Assembly (NCBI RefSeq): GCF_048541585.1
Contig: NZ_CP183303.1
Span: 2,294,001 to 2,358,000 of the forward strand
DNA from: Legionella_C sp048541585
GTDB lineage: Bacteria; Pseudomonadota; Gammaproteobacteria; Legionellales; Legionellaceae
DNA: 64,000 nucleotides
Direction of reading: 5' to 3'
The notes below the pieces were generated by a model. It saw nothing but the letters and a program-made list of their open reading frames with translations, was not told the DNA's origin and ran no database searches. This document shows, piece by piece, positions 7,884-17,074 of the stretch. The position numbers and the translations under genes are program-made. Within the stretch, counting starts at the first letter, position 1. The number at the start of each line of letters is the position of its first letter.

Positions 7884-9827
7884 CTACAGAACGTAGTATG
7901 CACCAATAGCCATAGTCCTATTAGGCGGAACATCATAAAAATCGATATTTAGATTAGCTGAATAATTACGCATTAGAAAGGCAAAAATTTTCTCTTGAAA
8001 ATGAAACATTAAGGTACGCTTCTTTTTAGAAGCAAAAATATTGGGCACTTCAACAATAAACGTTGCTGCATCAACATTCATTGAAAAAGGTAATACATGC
8101 CTTGCAGTAGCATGCTTCAGTGCTGCTGGAATGGAAATAGTGTCCATAAAACCATAATGTAGAACTAACTTGCATACTCTATCACTAAGACAATTAAGTT
8201 CATAACGCCTACTATAGTGAACATAAGGAATATTTTCTACAACATAGCTTACAATTAATACGTGTTCTGGCATTGATCGACTAAGCTTTAAGAAGTGGAG
8301 GAAGCTTCCTCCACTTTTATCGTAAACGTCGGTTATAAAAATAGCGGTTACGCCAGTTAATTGATAGAGTGACTTATAATTTAATTGCTTGAGTATCTTA
8401 GGTAAATCCTCTTTTTTATGATAAAAATTTTCCCTTAAATATTCTAAGCCTCGGCTCCATGTATACATAATAAAGCCAATAATTAAGGCAAAGGAAACGG
8501 GAACCCAGCCACCAGTAGCAAATTTATATAAGTTGGCACCTAAGTAAGATAAGTCAATCAAGAAAAAGAGGCTTAAAATAGAGATAATTTTTATAATTGG
8601 CCAATTCCAAAGATGGAAGGCTGTATAAGCTATCATGGACGTTATTAGTAGCATATCTAAGTTAACAGCAATACCATAAGCATGAGCTAAATGACTTGAG
8701 CTTCTAAAAGTTAATAAAAGAAAAACTGTCCCTATGGCTAAAATAAAGTTAATTTGTGGAACATAAATTTGTCCTTGATATTCTTTAGACGTATGAACAA
8801 TTTGAATACGAGGGCAAAAACCGAGTAAGACCGCTTGTTTAGCAAGCGAAAAAGTGGCAGTAATCACTGCTTGTGAAGCAATAATGGTAGCTAGCGTAGC
8901 AATTATAAGTAAGGGGATACCAAACCAACTAGGAGCAATCATAAAAAAGGGATTAGAGATAGCAGCAGGGTTGGTTAATAGATAAGCTCCCTGACCAAAA
9001 TAATTTAGAATTAAACTAGGAAAAACAATACTAAACCAGCTTATGCGTATAGAGTTTTTACCAAAATGTCCAATATCAGCGTAAAGCGCCTCACCACCAG
9101 TTACGACTAAAAATACACCACCTAATAAAAAATAACCTTTCCAGCCTGAATTAACTAAAAAATGAACAGCATAATAAGGATTGATAGCATTTAAAATAGC
9201 TGGATTTTTAACTATTTGAACTGTGCCCAAAATAGCAATGGTAAAAAACCAAATCAAAATAATTGGGCCAAATACAGCGCCTATCTTTCCTGTACCTTTT
9301 TCTTGAACTAAAAACAGCAATAGAAGAATAGAAAGCGAGATAGGTAATATATAGTTATCTAGCTCGGGCGCGAATGTTTTTAAACCTTCAACAGCAGAAG
9401 TCACAGAAATAGCAGGCGTTAGCATGCCATCCCCTAGGAGTAAACCCGCTCCAAAAATTGCTAGCAAGTAAAAAAATTTTTCGTATTTAGTATTTTTTTG
9501 TTTTAAGAGAGCAAGTAAAGCAAGTATACCGCCCTCACCATTATTGTCAGCTTTAAAAACAATCGTTAAATATTTGATGGAAATAATAATAACAAGCGAC
9601 CAAAAAATTAAGGACAATATCCCTAATATGTCGACCATATCAACAGGTAGCCCGCCTATAGATTCACGCAAAGCGTATAAGGGACTCGTACCTATATCAC
9701 CATAGACAACGCCTAATGCTGCAAGGGTTGAACCTAGAGTAACATCGTTTTTCTTAACCGTATCTATCATATTGGCTACTTTATCTCGTAATACAGCAAA
9801 GAATTTTAATAAACCTGTCTTAATCAT
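7884..9827 (-). CDS. kup: Low-affinity potassium uptake transporter
   Basis: A KUP/HAK/KT-family proton-coupled potassium permease of the inner membrane. Its 647 residues fit the family (E. coli Kup 622). The hallmark VVYGDIGTSPLYALRES lies at about 41-57 in the first membrane segment. Twelve hydrophobic segments follow up to about residue 460, including the conserved GGEALYADIGHFG stretch. The C-terminal cytoplasmic part contains GGSFLHFLKLSRSMPEHVL-like sequence and ends in AIGAYYVL. The first 30 residues (MIKTGLLKFFAVLRDKVANM) are longer than usual, and Met20 could be an alternative start. The gene is monocistronic on the minus strand. Legionella genomes usually carry several kup paralogues. 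Confidence 0.95.
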   Translation of the reverse strand: MIKTGLLKFFAVLRDKVANMIDTVKKNDVTLGSTLAALGVVYGDIGTSPLYALRESIGGLPVDMVDILGILSLIFWSLVIIISIKYLTIVFKADNNGEGGILALLALLKQKNTKYEKFFYLLAIFGAGLLLGDGMLTPAISVTSAVEGLKTFAPELDNYILPISLSILLLLFLVQEKGTGKIGAVFGPIILIWFFTIAILGTVQIVKNPAILNAINPYYAVHFLVNSGWKGYFLLGGVFLVVTGGEALYADIGHFGKNSIRISWFSIVFPSLILNYFGQGAYLLTNPAAISNPFFMIAPSWFGIPLLIIATLATIIASQAVITATFSLAKQAVLLGFCPRIQIVHTSKEYQGQIYVPQINFILAIGTVFLLLTFRSSSHLAHAYGIAVNLDMLLITSMIAYTAFHLWNWPIIKIISILSLFFLIDLSYLGANLYKFATGGWVPVSFALIIGFIMYTWSRGLEYLRENFYHKKEDLPKILKQLNYKSLYQLTGVTAIFITDVYDKSGGSFLHFLKLSRSMPEHVLIVSYVVENIPYVHYSRRYELNCLSDRVCKLVLHYGFMDTISIPAALKHATARHVLPFSMNVDAATFIVEVPNIFASKKKRTLMFHFQEKIFAFLMRNYSANLNIDFYDVPPNRTMAIGAYYVL

Positions 9828-9977
9828 ACTGCTTAATAAAGACGTCTAATGTATTATTTCGGCTTAAAAAATAAATGCTTGAATAGCTGTCGCATTAGAA
9901 GTAACACCATACCTCTAACCAGTTAAATTTATGTCTACCTAGAAGTCAATAGCTTTCTTTTACCTTATTTTCTTTAT

Positions 9978-10050
9978 TAGCTCTTTTCCAAACTGCCATT
10001 GACGGCCAATCACTGTAGAAAAAGTGCCGCAAAATACTCATTTAATTCAT
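9978..10050. repeat. Truncated half copy of a family B palindrome
   Basis: Starting with TAGCTCTTTTCCAAACT, this stretch aligns with the reverse complement of the right half of the 6105-6244 element (CCAAACT, CATTGACGGCCAATC, GAAAAAGTG, CAAAATACTCAT). It stops at the centre; the other arm is missing. It lies between kup and the SDR gene. Confidence 0.6.
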
Positions 10051-10086
10051 ACCTACTACTTAAAGTTTAACTTATTTAGTAATAAG

Positions 10087-11067
10087 CTACGGAGCAATAT
10101 TAAATCGAATGTCTTCCTTTAATTGATTATTTAAAGCAGATGTTGACGCAAAGAAATTCTGTTTTAAATTATAATTTTTAACTTGCTGACTTCTAAAATC
10201 TTGTTGCTCTTGTTTAATTAAACTATCATCATCTTTTGAGTTTGTATTGTTTAACGCCTTATTCTCATTATTGGTATTGTAGGAACCCGTACCTGCCATG
10301 GTACCTCCATCAATAATATATTGCGCGCCTGTAATAAATAGTGAGTCATCACAGGCTAGAAAAACAGCCAGTTTGGCTACTTCATCAGCTTGCCCCATTC
10401 TTTTTAGAGGGATATTGCGCGCATACTCTTCAATACGCTGCTGCCGTAATTCGCCTCTACCAAACTCTAAATCCCATATATCAGTTAATATGGCTGCAGG
10501 TACAATAATATTACAACGTACTGGGTAATTATGAGACGTACAATGCATCGCTACTGTTTTGGTAAAATTTAAAAGAGCTGCCTTACTTGAGGAATAGGCA
10601 GGATAGGAAGGAACACCCACTAAGCCTGAACGAGAACCCATATTAATAATTGAAGCATGCTCACTTTTGATTAAAAGTGGCATCATTGTCTTACAGCCAA
10701 GAAAGGTGCCATCTAGATTAACAGCATGAACAGCTTGCCAATCCTCTAACGTACAATGTTCTAAATCTTGCAATCTATCTGTATTAGCAACTTTATCAAT
10801 ACCTGCATTATTTACTAAAATATCAAGTCGTTTATATTTAACCGCAACATACTGAGCAACATCATGCCAATTAGCTTCTGAGCTAACATCTAGACTTATA
10901 TAATCTGTAATTCCTATCGCTTTAGCTATTTCTAGACCTTTTTCTTTAGGCGCTCTACCCGTCATAATTACAGTAGCACCTTTCATATGAAATAGTTTTG
11001 CAATCTCAAGACCAATAGATTTTGTGCTGCCTGTAATTAAAGCAACTTTATTTTTTAACTTTCCCAA
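10087..11067 (-). CDS. Short-chain dehydrogenase/reductase with a C-terminal extension
   Basis: Classical SDR fold over residues 5-261: cofactor loop TGSTKSIG (12-19), NNAG (87-90), Ser145, Tyr158 and Lys162 (YSSSK), and the typical end ITGAQYIIDGGT. The loop has Ser where the TGxxxGxG motif has its middle Gly, which is unusual. Residues 262-326 are an extra, low-complexity, Asn/Gln/Lys-rich tail with no known domain; classical SDRs end at about 250. The start is TTG at 11067, with AGGAG nine bases upstream. The substrate is unknown; the core resembles 3-alpha/20-beta-hydroxysteroid and cyclohexanol dehydrogenase relatives. It is monocistronic. Confidence 0.85.
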   Translation of the reverse strand: MGKLKNKVALITGSTKSIGLEIAKLFHMKGATVIMTGRAPKEKGLEIAKAIGITDYISLDVSSEANWHDVAQYVAVKYKRLDILVNNAGIDKVANTDRLQDLEHCTLEDWQAVHAVNLDGTFLGCKTMMPLLIKSEHASIINMGSRSGLVGVPSYPAYSSSKAALLNFTKTVAMHCTSHNYPVRCNIIVPAAILTDIWDLEFGRGELRQQRIEEYARNIPLKRMGQADEVAKLAVFLACDDSLFITGAQYIIDGGTMAGTGSYNTNNENKALNNTNSKDDDSLIKQEQQDFRSQQVKNYNLKQNFFASTSALNNQLKEDIRFNIAP

Positions 11068-11335
11068 TTAATACCACTCCTGTTAGTCTTTCAGGTTATT
11101 ATGTCTATTTAAACAGACAATGACCTTAAAAAGAAGAATAAGTATTAATTATTTAGCTACTATATATAAATTTTTGACGATAATTTAATCTATTATTTGG
11201 GCTATTTTATAATTATTATTAAGAAGTTAAGGCTAAGCTAAGAAAATATTGACCAAGTGTAAATAGATAAAATACATAAGGGTTTTCGTCATTTGAAATT
11301 AGTCTTTAATGGTTATCTTGAGAAAAGTTTAATAG

Positions 11336-11764
11336 TTACGCTACTTCTTTATTGATGGAATTTATCTCATTACTAGTTAATGGATATAAGACTACAGATT
11401 CAGGCTTTACTACAATTTTTTGATCTTTAAAACTGATAACCGCTGATGAAATAATTAAAAGAATTACAGCAGTGACTGCTGATACGATAGCTAAAATCGT
11501 AGAGATGATAACTAAGGGAGATAGTAAAATAGAAGAAGACAAAAATACAATACAGATAACAGCAAGCATGCCAAAAAAAGCACCTGCTGCTAGAGCCATT
11601 TCAGCCTTATTTAACAATTGTAAGCTTAAAGGTCTTTCGTGAGTAATACACTTAGGAGTTGAATTTACTACCGAGATTATTGAGGTATTTGAGGTATTTT
11701 CTTCTGAGCGATATGGTAACTCGCTAACTTTTCTTTTAAGTGAGGCGGACATACTATGTCTCAT
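11336..11764 (-). CDS. Small membrane protein of unknown function
   Basis: The 142-residue protein has a polar Ser/Thr-rich N-terminus (1-45), two close hydrophobic segments at about 57-82 and 84-110, and a short polar C-terminus, so a hairpin in a membrane is likely. The pattern (polar head, double transmembrane hairpin, polar tail) is seen in many Legionella proteins of unknown role, including some secreted ones. No family is recognised. Met5 could be the real start; neither start has a strong ribosome binding site. Confidence 0.5.
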   Translation of the reverse strand: MRHSMSASLKRKVSELPYRSEENTSNTSIISVVNSTPKCITHERPLSLQLLNKAEMALAAGAFFGMLAVICIVFLSSSILLSPLVIISTILAIVSAVTAVILLIISSAVISFKDQKIVVKPESVVLYPLTSNEINSINKEVA

Positions 11765-11918
11765 AATATTTTTAAATAATTCTATTATAGTGAAGTATCA
11801 TTAAGGCAATATTAAAATTGTATTTTTTTTACCACTTTCTTTTTCAACTTGGGCTGAATAAAGTCAATTAGACTTAAGTTCCAATCCTTAGATAGGAATT
11901 CTAAAGAAATATAAAGGA

Positions 11919-12169
11919 CTGGATCCCGCGAACAAGTCGCGGGACGTAGGCGGTAATATAAAACGGAATATAGGCTTAATATTTGTTAAGCGTAAGCATC
12001 AGTATTTGTTAGGTGTAAGCGTTAACACTTCTTAGGTGTAAACGTTAATATTTGAGGTGTAAGCGTTAATATTTAGGAGGATATAGGCGTTAGTATTGGT
12101 TGAAATAAAAAGACATGGTATTTGAAGCCCATACCGACTACGTTCCGCGACTTGTTCGCGGAATCTAGG
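11919..12169. repeat. Composite palindromic element with decayed tandem repeats inside
   Basis: The left arm (CTGGATCCCGCGAAC, AAGTCGCGGGACGTAGG, 11919-11950) faces a right arm at about 12132-12169 that is its imperfect inverted copy. Between them, 11985-12100 is a run of about five degenerate 21-24-base units built on TTAGGTGTAAGCGTTAATA. Single arms recur at 52524, 59650 and 62813. The gap 11765-12290 holds nothing else that looks functional; a frame at 12032-12217 is made of the repeat. Confidence 0.65.
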
Positions 12170-12290
12170 AAACAAAGCGCGGGCCTGGATATCATTAACA
12201 AGTAAACTAGCAACCATATTTTTTAATTATTAAATTTATCAAATACTTAAATACTCATTTAAGTAAGGTTAAATTAACTTAATTTAATCG

Positions 12291-13583
12291 TTAAGTAATT
12301 TTAAGTTCCTGTACAGCCTGAGTTTGGTCAATATGAATTAAACAATCAAATTGTGCAGGAAGACGGGAAAAAAAATAGTGACTAAAACGCTCTGTTTCCG
12401 GTTTATAAATTACCCCAATAGCCCGTTGTAAACGGGGGAAATGTGAAAAATACTCAAGCTGCTCATTATTTTCTAAATAGAGAATGAAATCCTTATACTT
12501 TAACTGATGAAATAAAGCCTCATAACTGCCAGCAAGGCCAGGTATTATTTTTTTACATTCAGGGCGCTTATCCCAACCCGAAGCTGCCGTGACAAATCCT
12601 ACATAGGTAGAAAAACCTATTAAATAAGTATTTAACTCATATTGTTCTCTGATTAATTGACCGATATTAATTTCCTTATGATCCTTACGCTCTGTAGCGC
12701 GTGCATCGCCTACATGAGAATTATGAGCCCATATAATTATTTTCGCCGGCCGATGAAATTGTTGTTCAAGGTGATTAGCTAAAACAGTGACTGTTTCTGC
12801 CATATGCTGATCACGGATATTCCATGATGAGGTCTCACCTTCAAACATAGACCGATAGTAATTTTCAGCATCCTTTACAATCCTTGCGTTTTGTGTGGCA
12901 AAGAAATAAGCCTCTTTAGCCAAAAGGCCATCTTGATGTAAATATTCAAAAGCATTACGTTGCAAATCAAGTAAAACAGTTATAGCCTCCTCGATACATT
13001 TTTTTTTAATACCCACATTAGCTAAATACCCGTAGGATTGAGCATCAAGTTTATGCGGATCAAAGCAAGCATAGCGCTCTATTGCCTGCTTAGCTGCTTT
13101 GGGATCGACTTTTTTCAGATATTCAATTACTGCAGTTATTGAAGTATTTAAACTATATAAATCTAGGCCATAAAAACCAATTTTCTCAGTTGCAGCTAAC
13201 TTATCGTTATAATTTCTTAACCATTTCACAAAGCTAGCCATAGCTGTATTACGCCACATCCATGTTGGAAACCGTTGAAAAAGATTTAGAGATTGTTCAT
13301 TATCATGACTACTACCTTCACCTTGAATATAGCGGTGAATACCATAAACATCAGGCCAATCACCCTCAATAGCTACTGCCATAAAACCTTTTTCTTCAAT
13401 TAAACGTTTAGTAATTTGCATGCGAGTCTGATAAAACTCTTCTGTCCCATGAGTTGCCTCTCCCATTAGAACAAATTGTCGCTCACCAATGTTGTTAATA
13501 AGCTCGTCATAATCTTCAGCTCTTCCAAGTAACGGTTTGATCGCCATATTTAATGTTTGAACCATTTTTTCGTGAGCATCCAT
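12291..13583 (-). CDS. Erythromycin esterase-like protein
   Basis: A 430-residue member of the erythromycin esterase/succinoglycan-biosynthesis family (Ere-like fold, PF05139). Conserved residues seen include Glu42 and His45 (MGEATHGTEEF), Glu73 and Asp75 (AIEGDWPDVY), and His287/His290 (WAHNSHVGDA). True Ere enzymes hydrolyse the macrolide lactone; most chromosomal relatives have no known substrate, so resistance should not be assumed. It is the last gene of a three-gene cassette 14933-12291 (phosphoribosyltransferase, alpha/beta hydrolase, this gene) with gaps of 9 and 24 bases. AAGGAA lies before ATG 13583. Confidence 0.88.
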   Translation of the reverse strand: MDAHEKMVQTLNMAIKPLLGRAEDYDELINNIGERQFVLMGEATHGTEEFYQTRMQITKRLIEEKGFMAVAIEGDWPDVYGIHRYIQGEGSSHDNEQSLNLFQRFPTWMWRNTAMASFVKWLRNYNDKLAATEKIGFYGLDLYSLNTSITAVIEYLKKVDPKAAKQAIERYACFDPHKLDAQSYGYLANVGIKKKCIEEAITVLLDLQRNAFEYLHQDGLLAKEAYFFATQNARIVKDAENYYRSMFEGETSSWNIRDQHMAETVTVLANHLEQQFHRPAKIIIWAHNSHVGDARATERKDHKEINIGQLIREQYELNTYLIGFSTYVGFVTAASGWDKRPECKKIIPGLAGSYEALFHQLKYKDFILYLENNEQLEYFSHFPRLQRAIGVIYKPETERFSHYFFSRLPAQFDCLIHIDQTQAVQELKIT

Positions 13584-13607
13584 GGCGATTCCTTAATTTT
13601 AGATAGC

Positions 13608-14261
13608 TTAGAGATAAGTGGTAAACCAATTTTTAGCTAACTCAGCTACCTGTGGTAAAGCCCCTTTTTCTTCAAATAAATGGGTTGCGCCAAGTATAAT
13701 TTCTAGTTGATTAACGCAAGTTAATTGCCTCATTGCTGATTGATTTAATTCAATTATGCCTTTATCCTTGCCCCCAACTATAAGTAGTGTAGGTGCTGCA
13801 ACTTTAGGTAAAAATTCACCTGCTAAATCAGGTCTGCCACCGCGAGAAACAACTGCTTTAATTAAAGGAGGCTCTTTAGCAGCCGCAACTAGGGCTGCAG
13901 CACCACCAGTGCTAGCCCCAAAATAACCTAAATTTAAAGAAGGAAACTGTTTTGCGCTCCAGTGGGTTACTTCAATTAATCGTTTTACTAAGAAAGAAAT
14001 ATTAAAGCGTAATTCGCGGGTAATATTATCTATTTTTTCCTCATAAGGTGTTAATAAATCAAATAATAAAGTCCCTAAATTGGCTTGATTTAGAAAATTT
14101 GCTATATATTGATTACGTGTACTCTGGGCACTACTGCCACTACCATGAACAAATAATACCAGCCCCTCTGCTTCTTTAGGAACAAACAAAAAACCTGATA
14201 AGGTTGCATTAGCAGTTAATATGGTAATTTGCTTTGCTTTATCCAGCGAGTAAAAACCCAT
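13608..14261 (-). CDS. Dienelactone-hydrolase-like alpha/beta hydrolase
   Basis: A 217-residue alpha/beta hydrolase. The oxyanion region is LVLFVHGSGSS (35-44), the nucleophile Ser117 sits in GASTG, the acid is probably Asp166 (VGGKDKG) and the base His194 (GATHLFEEKG). The short fold without a lid matches the group often found next to, or fused with, phosphoribosyltransferases. GAGGA precedes ATG 14261, nine bases after the stop of the upstream gene. The substrate is unknown; an ester or a small leaving group made by its partners is an inference. Confidence 0.85.
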   Translation of the reverse strand: MGFYSLDKAKQITILTANATLSGFLFVPKEAEGLVLFVHGSGSSAQSTRNQYIANFLNQANLGTLLFDLLTPYEEKIDNITRELRFNISFLVKRLIEVTHWSAKQFPSLNLGYFGASTGGAAALVAAAKEPPLIKAVVSRGGRPDLAGEFLPKVAAPTLLIVGGKDKGIIELNQSAMRQLTCVNQLEIILGATHLFEEKGALPQVAELAKNWFTTYL

Positions 14262-14270
14262 AAGTTATCC

Positions 14271-14933
14271 TCACGAAGCATTTGCTAAATAGTTTTCGTT
14301 TGCTTTTTTAAGTAACATCGTTACTTCATCATCGTTAATTTGAGGGAAATGAGCATACCAAATCCCTACAGCATAAAAATAAATAGGCTTTAAAGGGCAA
14401 ATGACACGTTCTACCAAATTGGTCATTTCTTTAAAAGTTGATAAGGCAGCTACGGGTACTGCTACAATAATACTGGCAGGTTTTCTATTCTTTAAAGCTT
14501 TAACCGCTGCACGTATTGTAGAGCCTGTAGCAATACCATCATCGACTAAGATAATATTTTTATTATAAAAAGTAGGTAACGGTCGATTATCACGATAAAG
14601 TATTTCTCGCCGTTTTAATTCCTTTTCCTCTTTTAAAATAGTTTTATCTATTTCATCTTGTGATATTTCTAATGATTCGATAACTTCCTGATTAAAAAAT
14701 TTACAGCCGCCTGAGGCAAGCGCGCCCATAGCTAATTCTTTATGCCAAGGTACTCCTAGCTTCCTAACTAAAAAAATATCTAACGGTAAATTTAAAGCGC
14801 TTGCTATTTCATAGGCAACTGGAACGCCCCCTCGGGGAAGTGCTAATACTATAGTATTAGCTTTATTAGTATATTCCTTTAGGTGCTTAGCAAGTACTTT
14901 ACCGGCAGCTTGACGATCTTGATATTTATCCAT
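14271..14933 (-). CDS. Phosphoribosyltransferase-domain protein
   Basis: The 220-residue type I phosphoribosyltransferase fold carries the PRPP-binding loop IILVDDGIATGST (127-139, Asp131/Asp132) and the N-terminal LALPRGGVPVAYEIA. It is not a hypoxanthine, adenine or orotate enzyme by its hood sequence; it belongs to the ComF/YbaX-like broad group annotated only as phosphoribosyltransferase. AAGGA precedes ATG 14933. It is the first gene of the cassette with the hydrolase and the esterase-like protein. The same three families occur together, sometimes fused, in other bacteria, which suggests a shared but unknown pathway. Confidence 0.85.
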   Translation of the reverse strand: MDKYQDRQAAGKVLAKHLKEYTNKANTIVLALPRGGVPVAYEIASALNLPLDIFLVRKLGVPWHKELAMGALASGGCKFFNQEVIESLEISQDEIDKTILKEEKELKRREILYRDNRPLPTFYNKNIILVDDGIATGSTIRAAVKALKNRKPASIIVAVPVAALSTFKEMTNLVERVICPLKPIYFYAVGIWYAHFPQINDDEVTMLLKKANENYLANAS

Positions 14934-15092
14934 AGAGGTATTCCTTGCTTTTTATTATTAGTATAGCGCTTAGAGCACATTTTTAATAAAAAATGTATAA
15001 ATTTTTAACAAAAAAAATGGGCTAGCCTTTATAGCTTATTGATTAAAAAGATATTATTAATGTTAAGTAGTAAATGACTTAATGCTATCAAC

Positions 15093-15300
15093 TAGAAAAG
15101 TTAGACATTTCTGCGCAGGTAGAAATCTAGTTTAGTTTTAGTACTATCTAAGGTTTGGTCACTTCTACGTAGGCGGAAATCTAGCTTAATTAGCATTATC
15201 TAAAAATCTTGTCATTTCCGCGTAGGCGGAAATCTATTTTAACATTGGCAATGTGCCTATGAAGCGATGGATTCCCGCCTGCGCGGGAATGACAAGTATT
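15093..15300. repeat. GTCATTTCCGCG-type repeats (family A), remnants and one full unit
   Basis: Partial copies of the arm (GCGCAGGTAGAAATCTAG; TACGTAGGCGGAAATCTAG) precede one full unit at about 15210-15295: GTCATTTCCGCGTAGGCGGA at the left and CCGCCTGCGCGGGAATGAC at the right, about 85 bases apart end to end. It is the same family as at 18059-18995 and 25138-25402. Similar GTCATTCCCGCG palindromes are widespread in proteobacteria. Confidence 0.75.
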
Positions 15301-15530
15301 CTGTACGGGGGGTGACAAGAACTTTGTGCGTGAATGACAAACCTTCTGTACGGAGGCTGGCAAGAACTTTGTGCGTGAATGACAAACATTCTGTACGGAG
15401 GGTGACAAGAACTTTGTGTGTGAATGACAAACATTCTATGTAAGAATAATGAAAACTCTGTGCGGGAATGACAAGAACTATGAGTAGGAATGGCAAAAGC
15501 TTTGTACGTGAATAACAAGAACGCGCATGA
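15296..15530. repeat. 45-bp tandem repeat array, five or more decaying units
   Basis: CTGTACGG starts at 15301, 15346 and 15391, and a mutated form at 15436 and 15481, so the period is exactly 45 bases. Each unit is two related halves of 22-23 bases (GTGCGTGAATGACAAACATT and GTACGGAGGGTGACAAGAAC). The motif TGACAAG copies the outer end of the adjacent family A unit, so the array seems to have grown from it. As 45 is a multiple of three, long frames run through it on the minus strand (for example 15234-15704); these are not genes. Confidence 0.75.
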
Positions 15531-15705
15531 ACAACAAATGCTCTGCGTATAATAGCAAGAGCTTCGTGCGGAAATTAACCAAGCTTGTTTATACTTGAGT
15601 GGCAGAATGGTTTTTAAATTAATACTATTAATAACTACTCGCTTATCCAAATAGTATATTAGCAGTCTATTAAATAAGATTGCCCTTAAACACCTTGCGC
15701 ACACA

Positions 15706-15730
15706 GTTATCCACAGATTTTGTGGATAAC
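15706..15730. other. Palindrome made of two inverted DnaA-box sequences
   Basis: TTATCCACA (15707-15715) and its inverse TGTGGATAA (15721-15729) are separated by five bases; one more pair (G/C) extends each arm. A 25-base palindrome with the same layout and the same five-base spacer lies at 43011-43035. It stands 55 bases after the stop of the gene at 15785-17065, so a transcription-terminating hairpin is the plainest reading, but each arm is a perfect DnaA box. Confidence 0.5.
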
Positions 15731-15784
15731 CTAAATTTATAAAAATAAGCTTAAATTTAGCTTACGGCTAACAAAATAAACTAT

Positions 15785-17065
15785 TTACATAGTAAAAGAG
15801 TTCTCTATTTCGGCCGGCTCACTTAAACGAGCTCTTACATCAACAAGTTGACGATGAAATTCACCTTTAAATAAATCAGTTCCACCCCATACTTCATTAT
15901 TCATAAGAATATTATCTTTTAAGTCGATAAAATTCTGTAATGAAGTTAGAGCAAAATTACGAGTTTCATCATCAAGTAAATTACCTTCTTGCTCAGCAAT
16001 AGCAAATTTTACCGCTTTTTTTAAGGTATCGAGCAATTGCCTTTCATTATAATCCATTAAATTTGCAGATGAATTTAATCTTTGCAGTTCATTTATTTTT
16101 GTTAGTACTAATACATAGCTGCCGAGTAAAGCATATTGACAGTAAACATTGATTCTGTCACGAATATCTGTTGTAAATTCAATTTCTCCTCTCTTATCAT
16201 CAGTTGCAACTAATCTTGTCTCTACATAATCAATAGCATAGTCTTCTGGGATTATTCGCTTTAATAGGGTATATACATCATCTTCAACTGAAAGTTTTTT
16301 TAACAATTTTAAAACTTCTTCTTTGTCTATAGGATAATTAATTTTAGATTTAGGGCCAAGTAATGCTTTTAATTTATCAGCTATTTGCATTATTTTTGTG
16401 GGATAAGAATCCAGCATTTTATGAACTGATTGAATAAATAAAATATATTGTAACTGCTTAGTCATCGGTAATGCTTTCGCTTGTTCACTAGTTATCATCG
16501 TATTTAAATTATCAAAAAAGTCTGGATCATGGTCAATATAACTATAGCTAGTATAATTTTTATCTTTTAATAAATAATCGCGATAATCACTGCAACAACT
16601 TGCCCAGGTTAAGGAGTCTATGTTATTAGCTTCTGAAATCTCAAGAATGTCATATAATGCCATATTCAAAGCACTATTATCTTGGGCCTTGCCAAAAAAA
16701 CCAAATAGGACTTTATAAGAATTATCAATACGGGTATATCGATATAAACTAGCACCTATTAAAATAGATTTTGCTCTCTCAATGATATCTTCTTTAAGAG
16801 TTGTTTGCTCACTAGGCATATTACCAGCTAACTGCATAATACAGCCAATTTGCTCAAGTCTAGTTTTATCAGGTAAACATTTTATCCAGCTTCTTTTATC
16901 TTTTTCTTTTAACTTTTGTTTATATAAGTCATCAAGCTTTAGTAATCTCTCTCTCAAGACTTTGTAAGAAGGAGCAGTGTAGCGCTTAGTTAATTGGGCA
17001 AAAGACTGTTGTAATCTATCAGTTGCATTTTTTAAAAAAACATAGTCTGGGACGTCATATGCCAT
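15785..17065 (-). CDS. Protein of unknown function, possible secreted effector
   Basis: The 426-residue protein has no signal peptide or membrane segment and looks mostly alpha-helical with many charged residues (for example LRERLLKLDDLYKQKLKEKD at about 38-57). I recognise no domain. The C-terminus ends SEPAEIENSFTM: acidic residues within the last 12 and a hydrophobic residue three from the end, which is the pattern described for Dot/Icm (type IVB) secretion signals. AAGGAG precedes ATG 17065. The upstream gene ends nine bases earlier, so both are co-transcribed. The pair lies between two repeat-rich tracts, as accessory genes often do. A role as an effector is inference only. Confidence 0.6.
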   Translation of the reverse strand: MAYDVPDYVFLKNATDRLQQSFAQLTKRYTAPSYKVLRERLLKLDDLYKQKLKEKDKRSWIKCLPDKTRLEQIGCIMQLAGNMPSEQTTLKEDIIERAKSILIGASLYRYTRIDNSYKVLFGFFGKAQDNSALNMALYDILEISEANNIDSLTWASCCSDYRDYLLKDKNYTSYSYIDHDPDFFDNLNTMITSEQAKALPMTKQLQYILFIQSVHKMLDSYPTKIMQIADKLKALLGPKSKINYPIDKEEVLKLLKKLSVEDDVYTLLKRIIPEDYAIDYVETRLVATDDKRGEIEFTTDIRDRINVYCQYALLGSYVLVLTKINELQRLNSSANLMDYNERQLLDTLKKAVKFAIAEQEGNLLDDETRNFALTSLQNFIDLKDNILMNNEVWGGTDLFKGEFHRQLVDVRARLSEPAEIENSFTM

Positions 17066-17074
17066 ATGATCTCC

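Noticed and set aside
7640..7952. Frames of 98 and 60 codons on both strands near the end of kup
   Set aside because: Both follow the inverted repeats at 7589-7685 and 7745-7866, and the two proteins mirror each other as expected from palindromes.
12291..13583. Macrolide resistance gene
   Set aside because: The family has many chromosomal members without such activity, and the cassette context points elsewhere; the sequence alone does not support a resistance call.
15196..15704. Overlapping minus-strand frames of 70-156 codons
   Set aside because: They run through the 45-bp tandem repeat and family A arms; the translated repeats (FVIHAQSSCHPPYR and similar) only reflect a period divisible by three.
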